NCBI RefSeq assembly: GCF_039541955.1
Contig: NZ_BAABHF010000027.1
Coordinates: 1 to 64,000, forward strand
Length of the DNA: 64,000 nucleotides
Origin: Actinoallomurus oryzae
GTDB taxonomy: Bacteria > Actinomycetota > Actinomycetes > Streptosporangiales > Streptosporangiaceae
Reading direction: 5' to 3'
This document shows positions 8,186-17,800 of the stretch, one piece after another. Position 1 is the stretch's first letter. Each line of letters starts with the position of its first letter. Under the pieces are notes generated by a model. It was not told where the DNA came from. It was given only the letters and a program-made list of their open reading frames with translations, and ran no database searches. Position numbers and translations under genes: made by a program.

Positions 8186-8659
8186 TCAGCGCCTCTTCAG
8201 CCGTGCCGCGAGGGCGCGCTGCATCTCTCGATCGGCATCCCGTTTCGCGATGGCCTGCCGCTTGTCGTACGAGCGCTTGCCACGCGCCACCGCGATCTCG
8301 ACCTTGGCCTTTCCGTCCTTGAAGTACAAGGACAACGGGATGATGGTGCGCCCCGACTCGGTCGTCGCGCCGCTCAGCTTGCCGATCTCCCGCCGGTGCA
8401 GCAGCAGCTTACGTGGCCTCCTCGCGGCGTGGTTGGTCCACGTCCCCATCGTGTACTCGGGAATGTGGACGCCCTCGAGCCAGACCTCACCGTCGCGGAT
8501 GTGCGCGAATCCGTCGGTCAGGTTGGCCCGGCCGGCCCGCAGTGACTTCACCTCGGTGCCGGTGAGTACGAGGCCCGCCTCGTAGGTGTCCTCTATGTGG
8601 TAGTCGTGGCGCGCGCGCTTGTTCTGCGCGATGAGCTTGCGCCCCTCTTCGCGTGGCAC
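8186..8659 (-). CDS. smpB: SsrA-binding protein SmpB
   Basis: 157 aa, the usual size. Typical SmpB features include an early NKRARHDYHIEDTYEAGLVL segment, LTGTEVKSLRAG, the GMWxxxY-like stretch near HIPEYTMGTW, and a basic C-terminal tail (KRDADREMQRALAARLKRR). SmpB binds the tRNA-like part of tmRNA and delivers it to stalled ribosomes. It lies between ftsX and the PBP-like lipoprotein on the same strand, with only about 8 nt to the latter; ssrA follows further on, as is common in actinobacteria. Confidence 0.96.
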   Translation of the reverse strand: MPREEGRKLIAQNKRARHDYHIEDTYEAGLVLTGTEVKSLRAGRANLTDGFAHIRDGEVWLEGVHIPEYTMGTWTNHAARRPRKLLLHRREIGKLSGATTESGRTIIPLSLYFKDGKAKVEIAVARGKRSYDKRQAIAKRDADREMQRALAARLKRR

Positions 8660-8808
8660 TGGAACTCAGCCTCGGTCCTTCTCCCCGTACGGACGGTCGC
8701 GGTCGGCCGCGACATCGGGATCGGCCACGACCACCGCCGACGGCGGCGGGGCCGGTACCGATCCCCTCCCGAAGGTACGCGATCTGGCGATCACCGTGCG
8801 ATCGTGAC

Positions 8809-9714
8809 TCAGATCTTGAGGTAGCGGCGGAGGGTGAGGAAGGACGCCAGCGCGCAGAGGACCACGCCGAAGCACACCGCGAACACGATGACCTCCGCGA
8901 CGGCGAACCAGTCGAGTGGGGTGGCGAACTGAAGGTTCTTCGTCAATCGTCCTAGCAGGAAGACCTTGGAGAAGCCCAGCAGGATGGCCGCGAAGGCACC
9001 GCCGATCAGGCCCGCGATGGCGCCTTCGAGGACGAACGGCAGCTGGATGTAGAGGTTGGAGGCCCCCACCAGCCGCATGATGCCCGTCTCGCGCCGGCGG
9101 TTGAAGGCCGAGAGGCGGATGGTGTTGGCGACCAGCAGCACGGCCGCGATGACCTGGATCGCCGCGATGATCAGCGCCGCCCACTGCAGACCGCCGAGGA
9201 TCTTGAAGAACCTCTCCAGGATCGCCCGCTCGTTGATCACCTGGTCGACGCCCGGGCGGTTCTGCATCTGCGCGACCACCGCGGCGTACTGCTTGGGGTC
9301 CTTCAGCTTCACCCGGAAGGAGTCGGGGATGTCGCCGAGCTGGATGGTCTCGGAGAAGCCCGGGGTGTTGGAGAAGCGTTCCTTGGCGCGCTGGTACGCC
9401 TGCTGCTGGGTCTCCTGGGTGACCTTGGCCACCTGAGGCATCGACTCCAGCTGCGACTTGATCTGGTTCTTCGCGTCCTGGGTCGGCTCGGTCTTGTGGC
9501 ACTGGGGGTTCGCGCTCAGCTTGTTGCAGAGGTAGACCGAGACCTCGACCTTGTCCGACCAGTAGTTGTTCGACTTGTCGACCTGCATCTTGAGCAGGAC
9601 GCCGGTGCCGAACAGCGCCATGGCGATCGCGACGGTGACGACGAGCGCGATGGTCATCGTGAGGTTCCTGCGGAGACCGATCCAGATCTCCTGAAGAACG
9701 AACTGTGCGCGCAT
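8809..9714 (-). CDS. ftsX: Cell division ABC transporter permease FtsX
   Basis: 301 aa. An N-terminal membrane helix (about 20-42) is followed by a ~130-aa extracellular domain and three more membrane helices near the C-terminus, the normal FtsX topology. With FtsE it forms a complex at the division site that activates peptidoglycan hydrolases. In actinobacteria a NlpC/P60 or M23 hydrolase often sits beside it, but none is present here. ftsE lies 71 bp upstream on the same strand. Confidence 0.95.
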   Translation of the reverse strand: MRAQFVLQEIWIGLRRNLTMTIALVVTVAIAMALFGTGVLLKMQVDKSNNYWSDKVEVSVYLCNKLSANPQCHKTEPTQDAKNQIKSQLESMPQVAKVTQETQQQAYQRAKERFSNTPGFSETIQLGDIPDSFRVKLKDPKQYAAVVAQMQNRPGVDQVINERAILERFFKILGGLQWAALIIAAIQVIAAVLLVANTIRLSAFNRRRETGIMRLVGASNLYIQLPFVLEGAIAGLIGGAFAAILLGFSKVFLLGRLTKNLQFATPLDWFAVAEVIVFAVCFGVVLCALASFLTLRRYLKI

Positions 9715-9785
9715 GCCTCGCTGTCCTTGGTCGTCCGTTATGGGCCGATATAGGGGAGCCTCGATCTCCCAACGGAGGCTAGAGG

Positions 9786-10484
9786 CTACACGCCTCCGTA
9801 CGCCTGGCCGTACACGCCACGGGACTGGTCACGGACCACACGCCCGTCTTCGAGCTCCACGACCCGCTTGCGGAACGCGTCCACGATGGCCGCGTCGTGC
9901 GTGGCCATCACCACCGTGGTGCCGGTGCGGTTGATCCGGTCGAGCACCTTCATGATGCCGATGCTGGTCGCCGGGTCGATGTTCCCCGTGGGCTCGTCGG
10001 CGAGCAGGATCATCGGGCGGTTGACGAACGCCCGCGCGATCGCCACGCGCTGCTGCTCACCGCCCGACAGCTCGTCCGGCATGCGGTGCGCCTTGCCCTC
10101 GAGGCCGACGAGGTCGATCACCTCGGGGACGACCTTGCGGATGAAGCGCCGGGGCTTGCCGATGACCTCCAGCGCGAAGGCGACGTTCTCGTAGACGTTC
10201 TTGTTCGGCAGCAGCCGGAAGTCCTGGAACACGCAGCCGATGCGGCGGCGCAGGTGGGGGACCTTCCAGTTGGTGAGCTTGTTCAGCTCCTTGCCGGCGA
10301 CGTGAATGCCGCCCTGCGTTGGCCGCTCCTCCTTGAGGATCAGGCGCAGGAACGTCGACTTGCCGGACCCGGAGGGACCCACGAGAAAGACGAACTCACC
10401 CTTCTCGACGGCCACGTTGACACCCTGCAGGGCCGGCCGGCTCTGGCGCGAGTAGACCTTGGTGACGTTATCAAAGTGGATCAC
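9786..10484 (-). CDS. ftsE: Cell division ATP-binding protein FtsE
   Basis: 232 aa. Walker A GPSGSGKS, signature LSGGEQQR, Walker B ILLADEP and the switch His (MATHD) are all present, so it should be an active ABC ATPase. It powers FtsX. The frame is open well upstream, but family members begin at MIHFDNVTKVY, which fits the GTG at 10484; no good ribosome binding site precedes it, so translation may be leaderless or weakly initiated. Confidence 0.95.
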   Translation of the reverse strand: MIHFDNVTKVYSRQSRPALQGVNVAVEKGEFVFLVGPSGSGKSTFLRLILKEERPTQGGIHVAGKELNKLTNWKVPHLRRRIGCVFQDFRLLPNKNVYENVAFALEVIGKPRRFIRKVVPEVIDLVGLEGKAHRMPDELSGGEQQRVAIARAFVNRPMILLADEPTGNIDPATSIGIMKVLDRINRTGTTVVMATHDAAIVDAFRKRVVELEDGRVVRDQSRGVYGQAYGGV

Positions 10485-10692
10485 GGCTGCATCACGACGT
10501 GTCAGTCTAGGGGGTGGGGGACGGAGGCGGCTGAACTTTCGTGGGACAGGCGCCCCGCGAGGGCCTCGCGGCTCGGGGGCCGATTGGCCAAGCAGCAGTC
10601 TAAGGGGGACACTGGCATGAAACGTCCAACTTGGGTACACCCATAGGTGCAACCGAGCATTACATGGCCCGACCAACGTGGAGAGGAGCCAG

Positions 10693-10878
10693 ATGAGCTG
10701 CGAACATCTGATCTGTGCTCGGTGCGCGGGACCCGTCGTCGAGGGGCGCTGCCCCACCTGTAGAGCCGCACGTGCGGAGGTCCACTACCCCGGGACGTTC
10801 GGCATCTCCCCGGTGCTGATCGGCGCCCTGATCCTCGCGCTGACCCTTCTGATCGCGCTGAAGTTCGGGCTGAGCTAG
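10693..10878 (+). CDS. Small zinc-ribbon membrane protein
   Basis: 61 aa, starting at ATG 10693 with GAGAGGAG upstream (an in-frame start at 10678 is also possible). Five cysteines in the first 25 residues include two CxxC pairs (CARC, CPTC), suggesting a zinc ribbon. A single hydrophobic helix follows (SPVLIGALILALTLLIALKF). It is divergent from ftsE and convergent with prfB. Small proteins of this build recur near prfB-ftsE in actinobacteria, from memory; function unknown. Confidence 0.7.
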   Translation: MSCEHLICARCAGPVVEGRCPTCRAARAEVHYPGTFGISPVLIGALILALTLLIALKFGLS

Positions 10879-10925
10879 CTTTCGACCGTCCGCGTACGGA
10901 ACGCTCTCGGGCGGCCCTGAGCTCG

Positions 10926-12047
10926 TCAGTCCTGCCCGTCGCCGGCCTCCTGGCGGCGCATCCAGCGGATCTCGGCCTCGATGAACTCATCGATGTCGCC
11001 GTCGAGCACGGCCGTGGGGTTGCCCGCCTCGACACCGGTACGCAGGTCCTTGACGATCTGGTACGGGTGCAGCACGTAGTTGCGGATCTGGGTGCCCCAC
11101 GAGCTGGTCGACTCACCGCGCAGCTCGTTCATCCGCTCGGCCTCCTCCTGGCGCTTGCGCTCGAGGAGCTTGGCCTGGAGCACCGTCATGGCGGTGGCGC
11201 GGTTCTGCAGCTGGCTGCGTTCGTTCTGGCAGGACACCACGATGCCGGTGGGCAGGTGCGTGATGCGCACCGCGCTGTCGGTGGTGTTGACGCCCTGGCC
11301 GCCCGGCCCGCTGGAGCGGTAGACGTCGACCCTGATGTCGTCCTCGGGGATGTCGACGTGGTCGGTCTGCTCCACCACCGGTACGACGTCCACGCCGGTG
11401 AACGAGGTCTGCCGGCGCCCCTGGTTGTCGTAGGGCGAGATGCGCACCATGCGGTGGGTGCCGTGCTCGCCGCGCAGCGTGCCGTACGCGTAGGGGGCCT
11501 TGACCGTGAACGTCGTCGACTTGATGCCGGCCTCTTCGGCGTAGGAGGTGTCGTAGACCTCGGTCGGGTAGCCGTGCCGCTCGGCCCAGCGGAGATACAT
11601 CCGCTGCACCATCTGGGCGAAGTCGGCCGCGTCGACGCCGCCGGCCTGGGAGTTGATCGTGATGAGCGCCTCGCGGGCGTCGTACTCCCCCGACATCAGG
11701 GTGCGGACCTCGAGCTGCTCGACCTCCTTGCGGAGGGCTCCCAGCTCGCGCTCCGCCTCGCCGCGGGTGTCGTCGTCGCCCTCTTCGGCGGCCAGCTCCA
11801 GCAGCACGCCGGCGTCGTCCAGCCGACTCCGCAGGCCCTCGACCTTGCCGAGCTCGCCTTCGAGGTAGGACAGCCGCCGGGTCACCTGCTGCGCCCGCTC
11901 CTGGTCGTTCCACAGGTCGGGGTCGGCAGCCTGCTCACGGAGCTCGCCGATGTCACGGCGCATGCCCTCGAGGTCGAGCACCGCCTCGATGCCCTCCAGC
12001 ATCGCGCCGAGCTCTTTCATCTCTTCTGACGGGTCGATGGCTGCCAC
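10926..12047 (-). CDS. prfB: Peptide chain release factor 2
   Basis: About 373 aa. The GGQ motif (SSGPGGQGVNTTDSAV) that triggers peptide release is intact, and the RF2 decoding region reads RISPYDNQGRRQTSF. RF2 recognises UAA and UGA. The usual decoding tripeptide is SPF; here it is SPY, a conservative change. The frame is open further upstream, but homologues begin near MAAIDP, so I chose the GTG at 12047. There is no programmed-frameshift site within the gene. It is followed on the same strand by ftsE-ftsX, though the small plus-strand gene lies between. Confidence 0.95.
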   Translation of the reverse strand: MAAIDPSEEMKELGAMLEGIEAVLDLEGMRRDIGELREQAADPDLWNDQERAQQVTRRLSYLEGELGKVEGLRSRLDDAGVLLELAAEEGDDDTRGEAERELGALRKEVEQLEVRTLMSGEYDAREALITINSQAGGVDAADFAQMVQRMYLRWAERHGYPTEVYDTSYAEEAGIKSTTFTVKAPYAYGTLRGEHGTHRMVRISPYDNQGRRQTSFTGVDVVPVVEQTDHVDIPEDDIRVDVYRSSGPGGQGVNTTDSAVRITHLPTGIVVSCQNERSQLQNRATAMTVLQAKLLERKRQEEAERMNELRGESTSSWGTQIRNYVLHPYQIVKDLRTGVEAGNPTAVLDGDIDEFIEAEIRWMRRQEAGDGQD

Positions 12048-12177
12048 GATCAAAAGCCTACCTGGGGCCGGGTCCGCGAGGTACGCGAGCCGCCGCCTGA
12101 TCGGACTCGCGTTCGGGCACTGGGATTCGCCTGGCATACTCTGCCCCACATCGGTAACACATGATCGGCCGGGGAGC

Positions 12178-13230
12178 ATGAGGACAGCGGTTGCGTCGGC
12201 TCTGGCGACGGCGGTGGCCCTCGCCGCGCTGACGGGGTGCTCGGGCGGCTCGCACGAGCAGGCCCGCACCAAGCCTGTGGCGGCGGAGTCCAGCCCCGAC
12301 ACCTCTCCCCCTCCCGTGCCGCTGACTCCCGAGGTGGCCAAGAAGGCGTTCCAGTCGTTCGTCACCAACGAGGACGTCGCGCGGGCCAGCGGCGACGAAA
12401 GGCTGGCCCTGTGGTGGACCAGCGAGGGGCAGTCGCAGCTGACGGCGGCGGCGTTCCGCCGGGCGATGACGGCCGGCGACCCGGTGCCCCGCTACCGGTA
12501 CGGCACCCCGACGCTGTACGTCCCGCGGCTGAAACCGGAGGGACAGCAGTGGTTCGTGGCGAGCGTGCGGCGCAGCCTGGCCAACGGTAAGAGCCCCCAC
12601 ACCGTGCTGATGGGGTTCGTCAAGAGCAAGCCGACCATGCGGTGGCGCCTCAGCCTGGCCACGCTGCTGGACAAGAAGCAGAAGCCACCCAAGATCGCGG
12701 TCGATGACCAGGGGTACGCCAAGCCGCTGGCGACGTTCGACACCGACCTGCTGATCCCGCCACGGGACGTGCCCTCCATCCAGGCCACGCTCGCCGAGGA
12801 GGGCCCGGGCAACGTCGCGGCCAAGGTCATGGCGACCGGCAAGCACACCACGAGCTATTACATCTCCGACCAGAAGGCCACCAAGCCGAAGAAGGGCTCG
12901 GGGCTGAAGGTCGACACGGTGTACGCCACGACGTCGTTCCCGATCTTCCCGTTGGCCACGACCGACGGCGGCGGTATCGTCCTGTACGCGCTGAGCCGCG
13001 ACGCCGTGTCGACCAAGCCCAAGAAGAAGCCCGGTCACGTGCCGATCCCCAAGGACGCGGCGCCGTTCGTCGCGTCGGACCTCGTGCACAACGAGCTGGA
13101 CGTGACCCAGACGCTGCAGTTCGCCACGCTGGTGCCGCCCGCGCCCAAGAAGGACACGACGAGCACGGAGAAGGCCGTGATCATCGCCGCCGATGGCGGC
13201 ACGATCAAGGCGAGCGTGCCCACCAAGTGA
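12178..13230 (+). CDS. Lipoprotein of unknown function
   Basis: 350 aa with a lipoprotein signal (ATAVALAALTGCSGG, Cys about residue 21), so probably anchored to the outside of the membrane. No enzymatic motif is recognised. It shares layout with the minus-strand lipoprotein at 13303 (similar length, a block on receiving and scaling a value, a C-terminal LQFATLVPP-type end), so the two look like distant paralogues placed tail to tail. The GGGGAG ribosome binding site is unusually close to the ATG. Confidence 0.8.
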   Translation: MRTAVASALATAVALAALTGCSGGSHEQARTKPVAAESSPDTSPPPVPLTPEVAKKAFQSFVTNEDVARASGDERLALWWTSEGQSQLTAAAFRRAMTAGDPVPRYRYGTPTLYVPRLKPEGQQWFVASVRRSLANGKSPHTVLMGFVKSKPTMRWRLSLATLLDKKQKPPKIAVDDQGYAKPLATFDTDLLIPPRDVPSIQATLAEEGPGNVAAKVMATGKHTTSYYISDQKATKPKKGSGLKVDTVYATTSFPIFPLATTDGGGIVLYALSRDAVSTKPKKKPGHVPIPKDAAPFVASDLVHNELDVTQTLQFATLVPPAPKKDTTSTEKAVIIAADGGTIKASVPTK

Positions 13231-13234
13231 GCGA

Positions 13235-13269
13235 GGGGGTGCCCCTCGGCCGTACGAGGGGCTGCCCCC
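13235..13269. terminator. Bidirectional hairpin terminator
   Basis: GGGGGTGCCCCTCG pairs with CGAGGGGCTGCCCCC around a 6-nt loop, with one bulge. It lies exactly between two convergent lipoprotein genes. Confidence 0.7.
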
Positions 13270-13302
13270 GCGGGGTCGCGTGGTCCGCACGGGAGACACC
13301 GG

Positions 13303-14211
13303 CTACGACGTCGTGGCCTGCACGGCCTTGCGGTAGGTGCCGATCACCTGGGTGTCGCCGTGATCGGGCACGACCGCGAGGTACTGGATGAGCGCGGTGG
13401 AGCTGAGGTGGTGACCCACCCGCCCCGTGACCAGCCCGGCGAGGTCGCCGTTGGTGTTGACCGTGCCGGGGTCGACCATGTCGTAGCGCTCGCTCTGGCG
13501 GATGACGTACCAGACCAGGGCACCGCCGCCCGTGGTCCGCAGGGCGTAGGTGCGCTGCCCGTCGGGCGCGAAGTCGGAGGTCAGCGTCACGCCGCGCTTC
13601 TGCAGCTCGGCCTGGACCCTGGTCAGCGCGTCGCGGGAGTCGGAGGTGTACGGTCCGGGCGCCATGCCCCCGGCCCCGGTGGACAGTGTCGCGGCGTGCG
13701 CGCCGGCCACCCTGCGGGGCTGGAGCGCGGCGTTGGTGTCGGCCGGGCTCACGGCCGTGGCGAAGCCGTCCTTGTCGAGGGCGATGCCGCTGAGCGGCGA
13801 GGAGGGGAAGGGGTCGGCGGCCAGCAACCAGGGCCCGCCCGCGTGGCTCTGGGTGAACAGCAGGGCGTGGCGGGTCTGGCCGGAGACCGCGTCGACCGCG
13901 AACCACTTGGGGTAGTGGTCCTGGCGCGGAATGTAGAACGCCGGGTGGGAGTAGGTGAACGGGGTGTACTTGTCCTTCTTGGCCTGCCGCAGGCGGTAGC
14001 CGGCCCGGTCCATCTCGAGCTGGTCGCCGGTCTCCACGGTGGCCAGGAGGTCGCCGTCGAGGTTGGCGTTGGCCCGGTTGTTGACGGTCTGGTAGTTGGC
14101 CAGCACCTGCTGGGCCTGCGTCTTGGTGATCGCGGGATGGGCGGTGCCGAGGGAACCGCACGCGGACACTGGGAGGATGGCGGCCGTCAGGGCGGCCAGT
14201 CGTCGTCGCAT
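13303..14211 (-). CDS. Lipoprotein of unknown function (paralogue)
   Basis: 302 aa from ATG 14211; an upstream in-frame start at 14259 would precede the signal peptide with extra polar residues and is less likely. Lipobox LPVSAC (Cys about residue 18). The mature part has no motif I recognise (WFAVDAVSGQTRHALLFTQ, DFAPDGQRTYALRTTGGG). It appears related in layout to the lipoprotein at 12178. It is divergent from a Nudix gene across a perfect inverted repeat. Confidence 0.78.
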   Translation of the reverse strand: MRRRLAALTAAILPVSACGSLGTAHPAITKTQAQQVLANYQTVNNRANANLDGDLLATVETGDQLEMDRAGYRLRQAKKDKYTPFTYSHPAFYIPRQDHYPKWFAVDAVSGQTRHALLFTQSHAGGPWLLAADPFPSSPLSGIALDKDGFATAVSPADTNAALQPRRVAGAHAATLSTGAGGMAPGPYTSDSRDALTRVQAELQKRGVTLTSDFAPDGQRTYALRTTGGGALVWYVIRQSERYDMVDPGTVNTNGDLAGLVTGRVGHHLSSTALIQYLAVVPDHGDTQVIGTYRKAVQATTS

Positions 14212-14219
14212 GCCGACAG

Positions 14220-14253
14220 ATTCGCACAGTGACTGATCCACTACTGTGCGAAT
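14220..14253. promoter_or_regulatory. Inverted-repeat operator between divergent lipoprotein and Nudix genes
   Basis: Perfect 11-bp arms ATTCGCACAGT/ACTGTGCGAAT separated by 12 bp, with a further half-site ATTCGCA at 14252-14258. It lies in the only promoter space for both genes. The binding protein is unknown. Confidence 0.55.
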
Positions 14254-14277
14254 TCGCAATCAGGAAGGGACACCACG

Positions 14278-14832
14278 GTGCCACTCCCCCAGGCGGCCCG
14301 CAGCGGCCTGCTCGTCTCGGCTCTGGTCCGCCACGGCACGGATGTGCTGATGGTGCGCGAGCGGCTCGGCGACGAGCCGGAGCCGAGCTGGGTGCTTCCG
14401 GGAGGCCAGGTGGAGCCCGGCGAGCTGGTGCACGAGGCGGCCGTACGCGAGCTGCGCGAGGAGACCGGCCTGCGGGCCGCACCGGGCCGGCTGGCCTTCC
14501 TCTGCCAGTACACCGTCACCGACGATCCCGGCTGGGCCGGGGTCTGGACGGTCTTCACGTTCGAGTTCGCCGCGGCGGCGCGTGACCTGGCGCCCGCGGA
14601 CCCGGACGGATCGGTCCTGGAGGCCGCGTGGGTGCCGCTGCCCGAGGCACGCAGGCGGCTGGCACGGCTGGCCTTCCGCCCCCGCCGCGAGCCGTTGCTG
14701 CACCATCTGGACGGCAGCGGCGAGGGTCATCCGGGCGAGTCGCACCTGTGGCTGTGGCCCGACGGAACCGACGCCGCCCCGGTCGTCCTGCCGGGACCCC
14801 ACCGCGCGGCGGAGGTCCCGGACCGGGCGTGA
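14278..14832 (+). CDS. Nudix family hydrolase
   Basis: 184 aa. The Nudix box GGQVEPGELVHEAAVRELRE continues ETGL, fitting GX5EX7REUXEEXGU, so it should cleave nucleoside diphosphate-linked substrates with Mg2+. The substrate cannot be told. The start is a GTG preceded by AGGAAGGGA. It is convergent with the NAD-GDH gene across a strong hairpin. Confidence 0.9.
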   Translation: MPLPQAARSGLLVSALVRHGTDVLMVRERLGDEPEPSWVLPGGQVEPGELVHEAAVRELREETGLRAAPGRLAFLCQYTVTDDPGWAGVWTVFTFEFAAAARDLAPADPDGSVLEAAWVPLPEARRRLARLAFRPRREPLLHHLDGSGEGHPGESHLWLWPDGTDAAPVVLPGPHRAAEVPDRA

Positions 14833-14862
14833 CCGGCCGGCCCGTTGCCGGGCCGGCCGGGT
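14832..14862. terminator. Bidirectional GC hairpin terminator
   Basis: ACCGGCCGGCCCG-TTGC-CGGGCCGGCCGGGT, a perfect ~13-bp stem between the ends of the convergent Nudix and NAD-GDH genes. Confidence 0.8.
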
Positions 14863-14872
14863 CTGTCGTCCC

Positions 14873-17800
14873 TCAGGCGGGGAGGGTCGAGGCGGTGACC
14901 AGCGTGCGGATGGCTCGCAGGGCCACCGACAGCGTGGCGACGCCCAGGTTGTCGCTCTCCCAGATCTCGCCGAGCGTCTGGGCGGCGCGGGCGACGGCGG
15001 CGCTGTTCTTGTCCGTCCAGATCGCCAGCCGCTGCTCCGGCGCGACCCCCGCCTCGCTGGTGACGAGGACGTCGCGGGCCAGGGCGGCGTGCGCGGCGTA
15101 CAGGTCGTCGCGGAGGGCCGACCGGGCCATGGAGTTCCACCGGTCGTCGCGCGGGAGCTGGATGATGCGCTCGCGCAGGCGGGACAGCTGGAGGCGTTCG
15201 CTCAGGTCGAAGTAGACCTCGGCGACCTCCTCCGGCGGTCGTCCGGTGCTGTGGGCGATCTCCACCAGGTCGAACGTGGAGAACGCCGGGACCATCATCG
15301 CCACCTGCTCGGCGAGCTGGTCGGGCACGCCGGCCTCGGTGAACCGGTCGCGGCGGTCCTCGAAGTCCTCCAGGTCGCGGCCGACCAGGAGCTTGGGCAT
15401 GTGCGCCGAGAGCGCCGCCGCTCCGGAGGCGAAGTAGTCCACCGTGTCGCGGATGTCGAACGGCATGCGGCGGTTGTGCAGCAGCCAGCGGGCCGCGCGC
15501 TCGGTCAGCTTGCGGGCCTCCAGCCGCATCCGGATCTGCGTCGCGGTGTCGACCTGGTAGTCCAGCCCGTCCACCGACCGCCAGAAGGCCTCCATGCCGA
15601 ACACCTCGCGCGCCACGAGGTAGGCGCGGGTGATGTCGGAGGCGGACGCGCCGGTCTCCTCGCCCATGCGGAACGCGAAGGTGATGCCGCTGTCGTTGAC
15701 CATGCTGTTCACCACCGAGGTGGCGATGATCTCGCGGCGCAGCGGGTGCCGGTCCATGTAGTCGCGGAACCGTTCGCGCAGCGGCGTCGGGAAGTACTCG
15801 ACGAGCCGGCTGGCCAGGTCGGGATCGTCCGGCAGGTCCGAGCCGCGGATCTCGTCCTCGAGCGTGAGCTTGGTGTAGGCGAGCAGCGTGGCGAACTCCG
15901 GGCCGGTGAGGCCGATCCCGGCCTGCCGGCGCTCGGCGAGCGCCTTGTCGTCCGGCAGGAACTCCAGGCGCCGCTTCAGCTTGCCGCCGCGCTCCAGCCT
16001 GCGCAGGTAGCGGCCGTGGACGTGCAGCATGGACGACGCCTGGCTGCGTGAGGCGGCGAGCGCGACGTTCTGCGCGATGTTGTCGCGCAGGACCAGGCCG
16101 GCGACCTCGTCGGTCATCTCCAGGAAGAGCGTGTCGCGCTGCTTGTCGGTCAGCTCGCCGTCGCGGACGACCTGGTCCAGCAGGATCTTGATGTTCACCT
16201 CGTGGTCGGAGGTGTCCACGCCCGCGGAGTTGTCGATGAAGTCGGTGTTGACCAGGCCCCCGCCGAGGGCGAACTCGATGCGGGCCCGCTGGGTCAGCCC
16301 GAGGTTGCCGCCCTCGCCGATGACCTTGCAGCGCAGTTCGGTCGCGTCGGCCCGCAGCACGTCGTTGGCCTTGTCGCCGACCTCGGCGTGGGTCTCGCCG
16401 GAGGCCTTGACGTACGTGCCGATGCCGCCGTTCCACATCAGGTCGACCGGCGCGGTGAGGATCGCGTGGATCAGCTCGTGCGGGGTCAGCGCGTTGACCC
16501 CGCCCGGGATGCCGAGCGCCTCGCGGACCTGCGGCGTCAGCGGGATCTTCTTGGCCGAGCGCGAGTGCACGCCGCCGCCCTTGGAGATCAGCGAGGTGTC
16601 GTAGTCGGCCCACGAGCTGCGCGGGAGCGCGAACATGCGCTTGCGCTCGCGGAAGGAGGCGGCCGGGTCCGGGTCGGGGTCGAGGAAGATGTGCCGGTGG
16701 TCGAAGGCCGCGACGAGCCGGATGTGCTCCGACAGCAGCATGCCGTTGCCGAACACGTCGCCGGACATGTCGCCGACGCCGACGACGGTGAAGTCCTCGT
16801 TCTGCACGTCGACGCCGAGGGAGCGGAAGTGGTATTTCACCGACTCCCAGGCGCCGCGCGCGGTGATGCCCATGCCCTTGTGGTCGTAGCCGACCGAGCC
16901 GCCCGACGCGAAGGCGTCGCCGAGCCAGAAGCCGTACGACGCGGACACCTCGTTGGCGATGTCGGAGAAGGTCGCGGTGCCCTTGTCGGCGGCCACGACC
17001 ATGTAGGTGTCGTCTCCGTCGTGCCGCACGACGTTCGGCGCGGGCACGACGCGCATCTGGCCGCGGGAGCCCTCGCTCTCCTCGTCCCGTACGAGGTTGT
17101 CGGTGATGTCGAGCAGGCCGCTGATGAACTGCTTGTACGACGCGACGCCCTCGGCCAGGAACGCCTCACGGTCGCTCGGGTCCGGCAGCCGCTTGCACAC
17201 GAAGCCGCCCTTGGCGCCGGCGGGCACGATCACGGTGTTCTTCACCGCCTGCGCCTTGACCAGGCCGAGGATCTCCGTACGGAAGTCCTCACGCCGGTCG
17301 GACCAGCGCAGGCCGCCGCGGGCCACCGACCCGAACCGCAGGTGCACGCCCTCCAGCCGCGGGGAGTACACGAAGATCTCGAACTGGGGGCGGGGCTGCG
17401 GCAGGTCCGGGATCGCCTCGGGGTCCAGCTTCAGCGACAGGTACGGCTTGGGCGTGCCGCCCGCGGTCCGCTGGTAGTAGTTCGTGCGCAGGGTGGCGCG
17501 GATCATCGACAGGAAGCTGCGGAGGATGCGGTCCTGGTCCAGGCTGGTGACCGCGTCGAGCGCGCCCTCGATCTCCTCGGCGATGGCCGAGCCCAGCTCC
17601 TCGTGCGCGTCGGGCGCGGCGTCCGGCCGCGAGTTGAGGCGCGGGTCGAACCGCGACTCGAACAGCCGCACCAGCAGCCGGGCGATGCGCGGGTTGTCGA
17701 TCAGCACCTGCTCGATGTACCGCTCGCTGAAGGTGGTGCCGGTCTGCCGCAGGTAGCGGGCGTACGCGCGGAGCACCATGACCGGCCGCCAGGCGAGCCC

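Noticed and set aside
7002..8585. Plus-strand open frame opposite the PBP-like gene and smpB
   Set aside because: Antisense to two recognisable genes; no family similarity.
10926..12047. Programmed frameshift in prfB
   Set aside because: No in-frame UGA with a CUU slippery codon and upstream Shine-Dalgarno sequence was found; the gene reads through in one frame.
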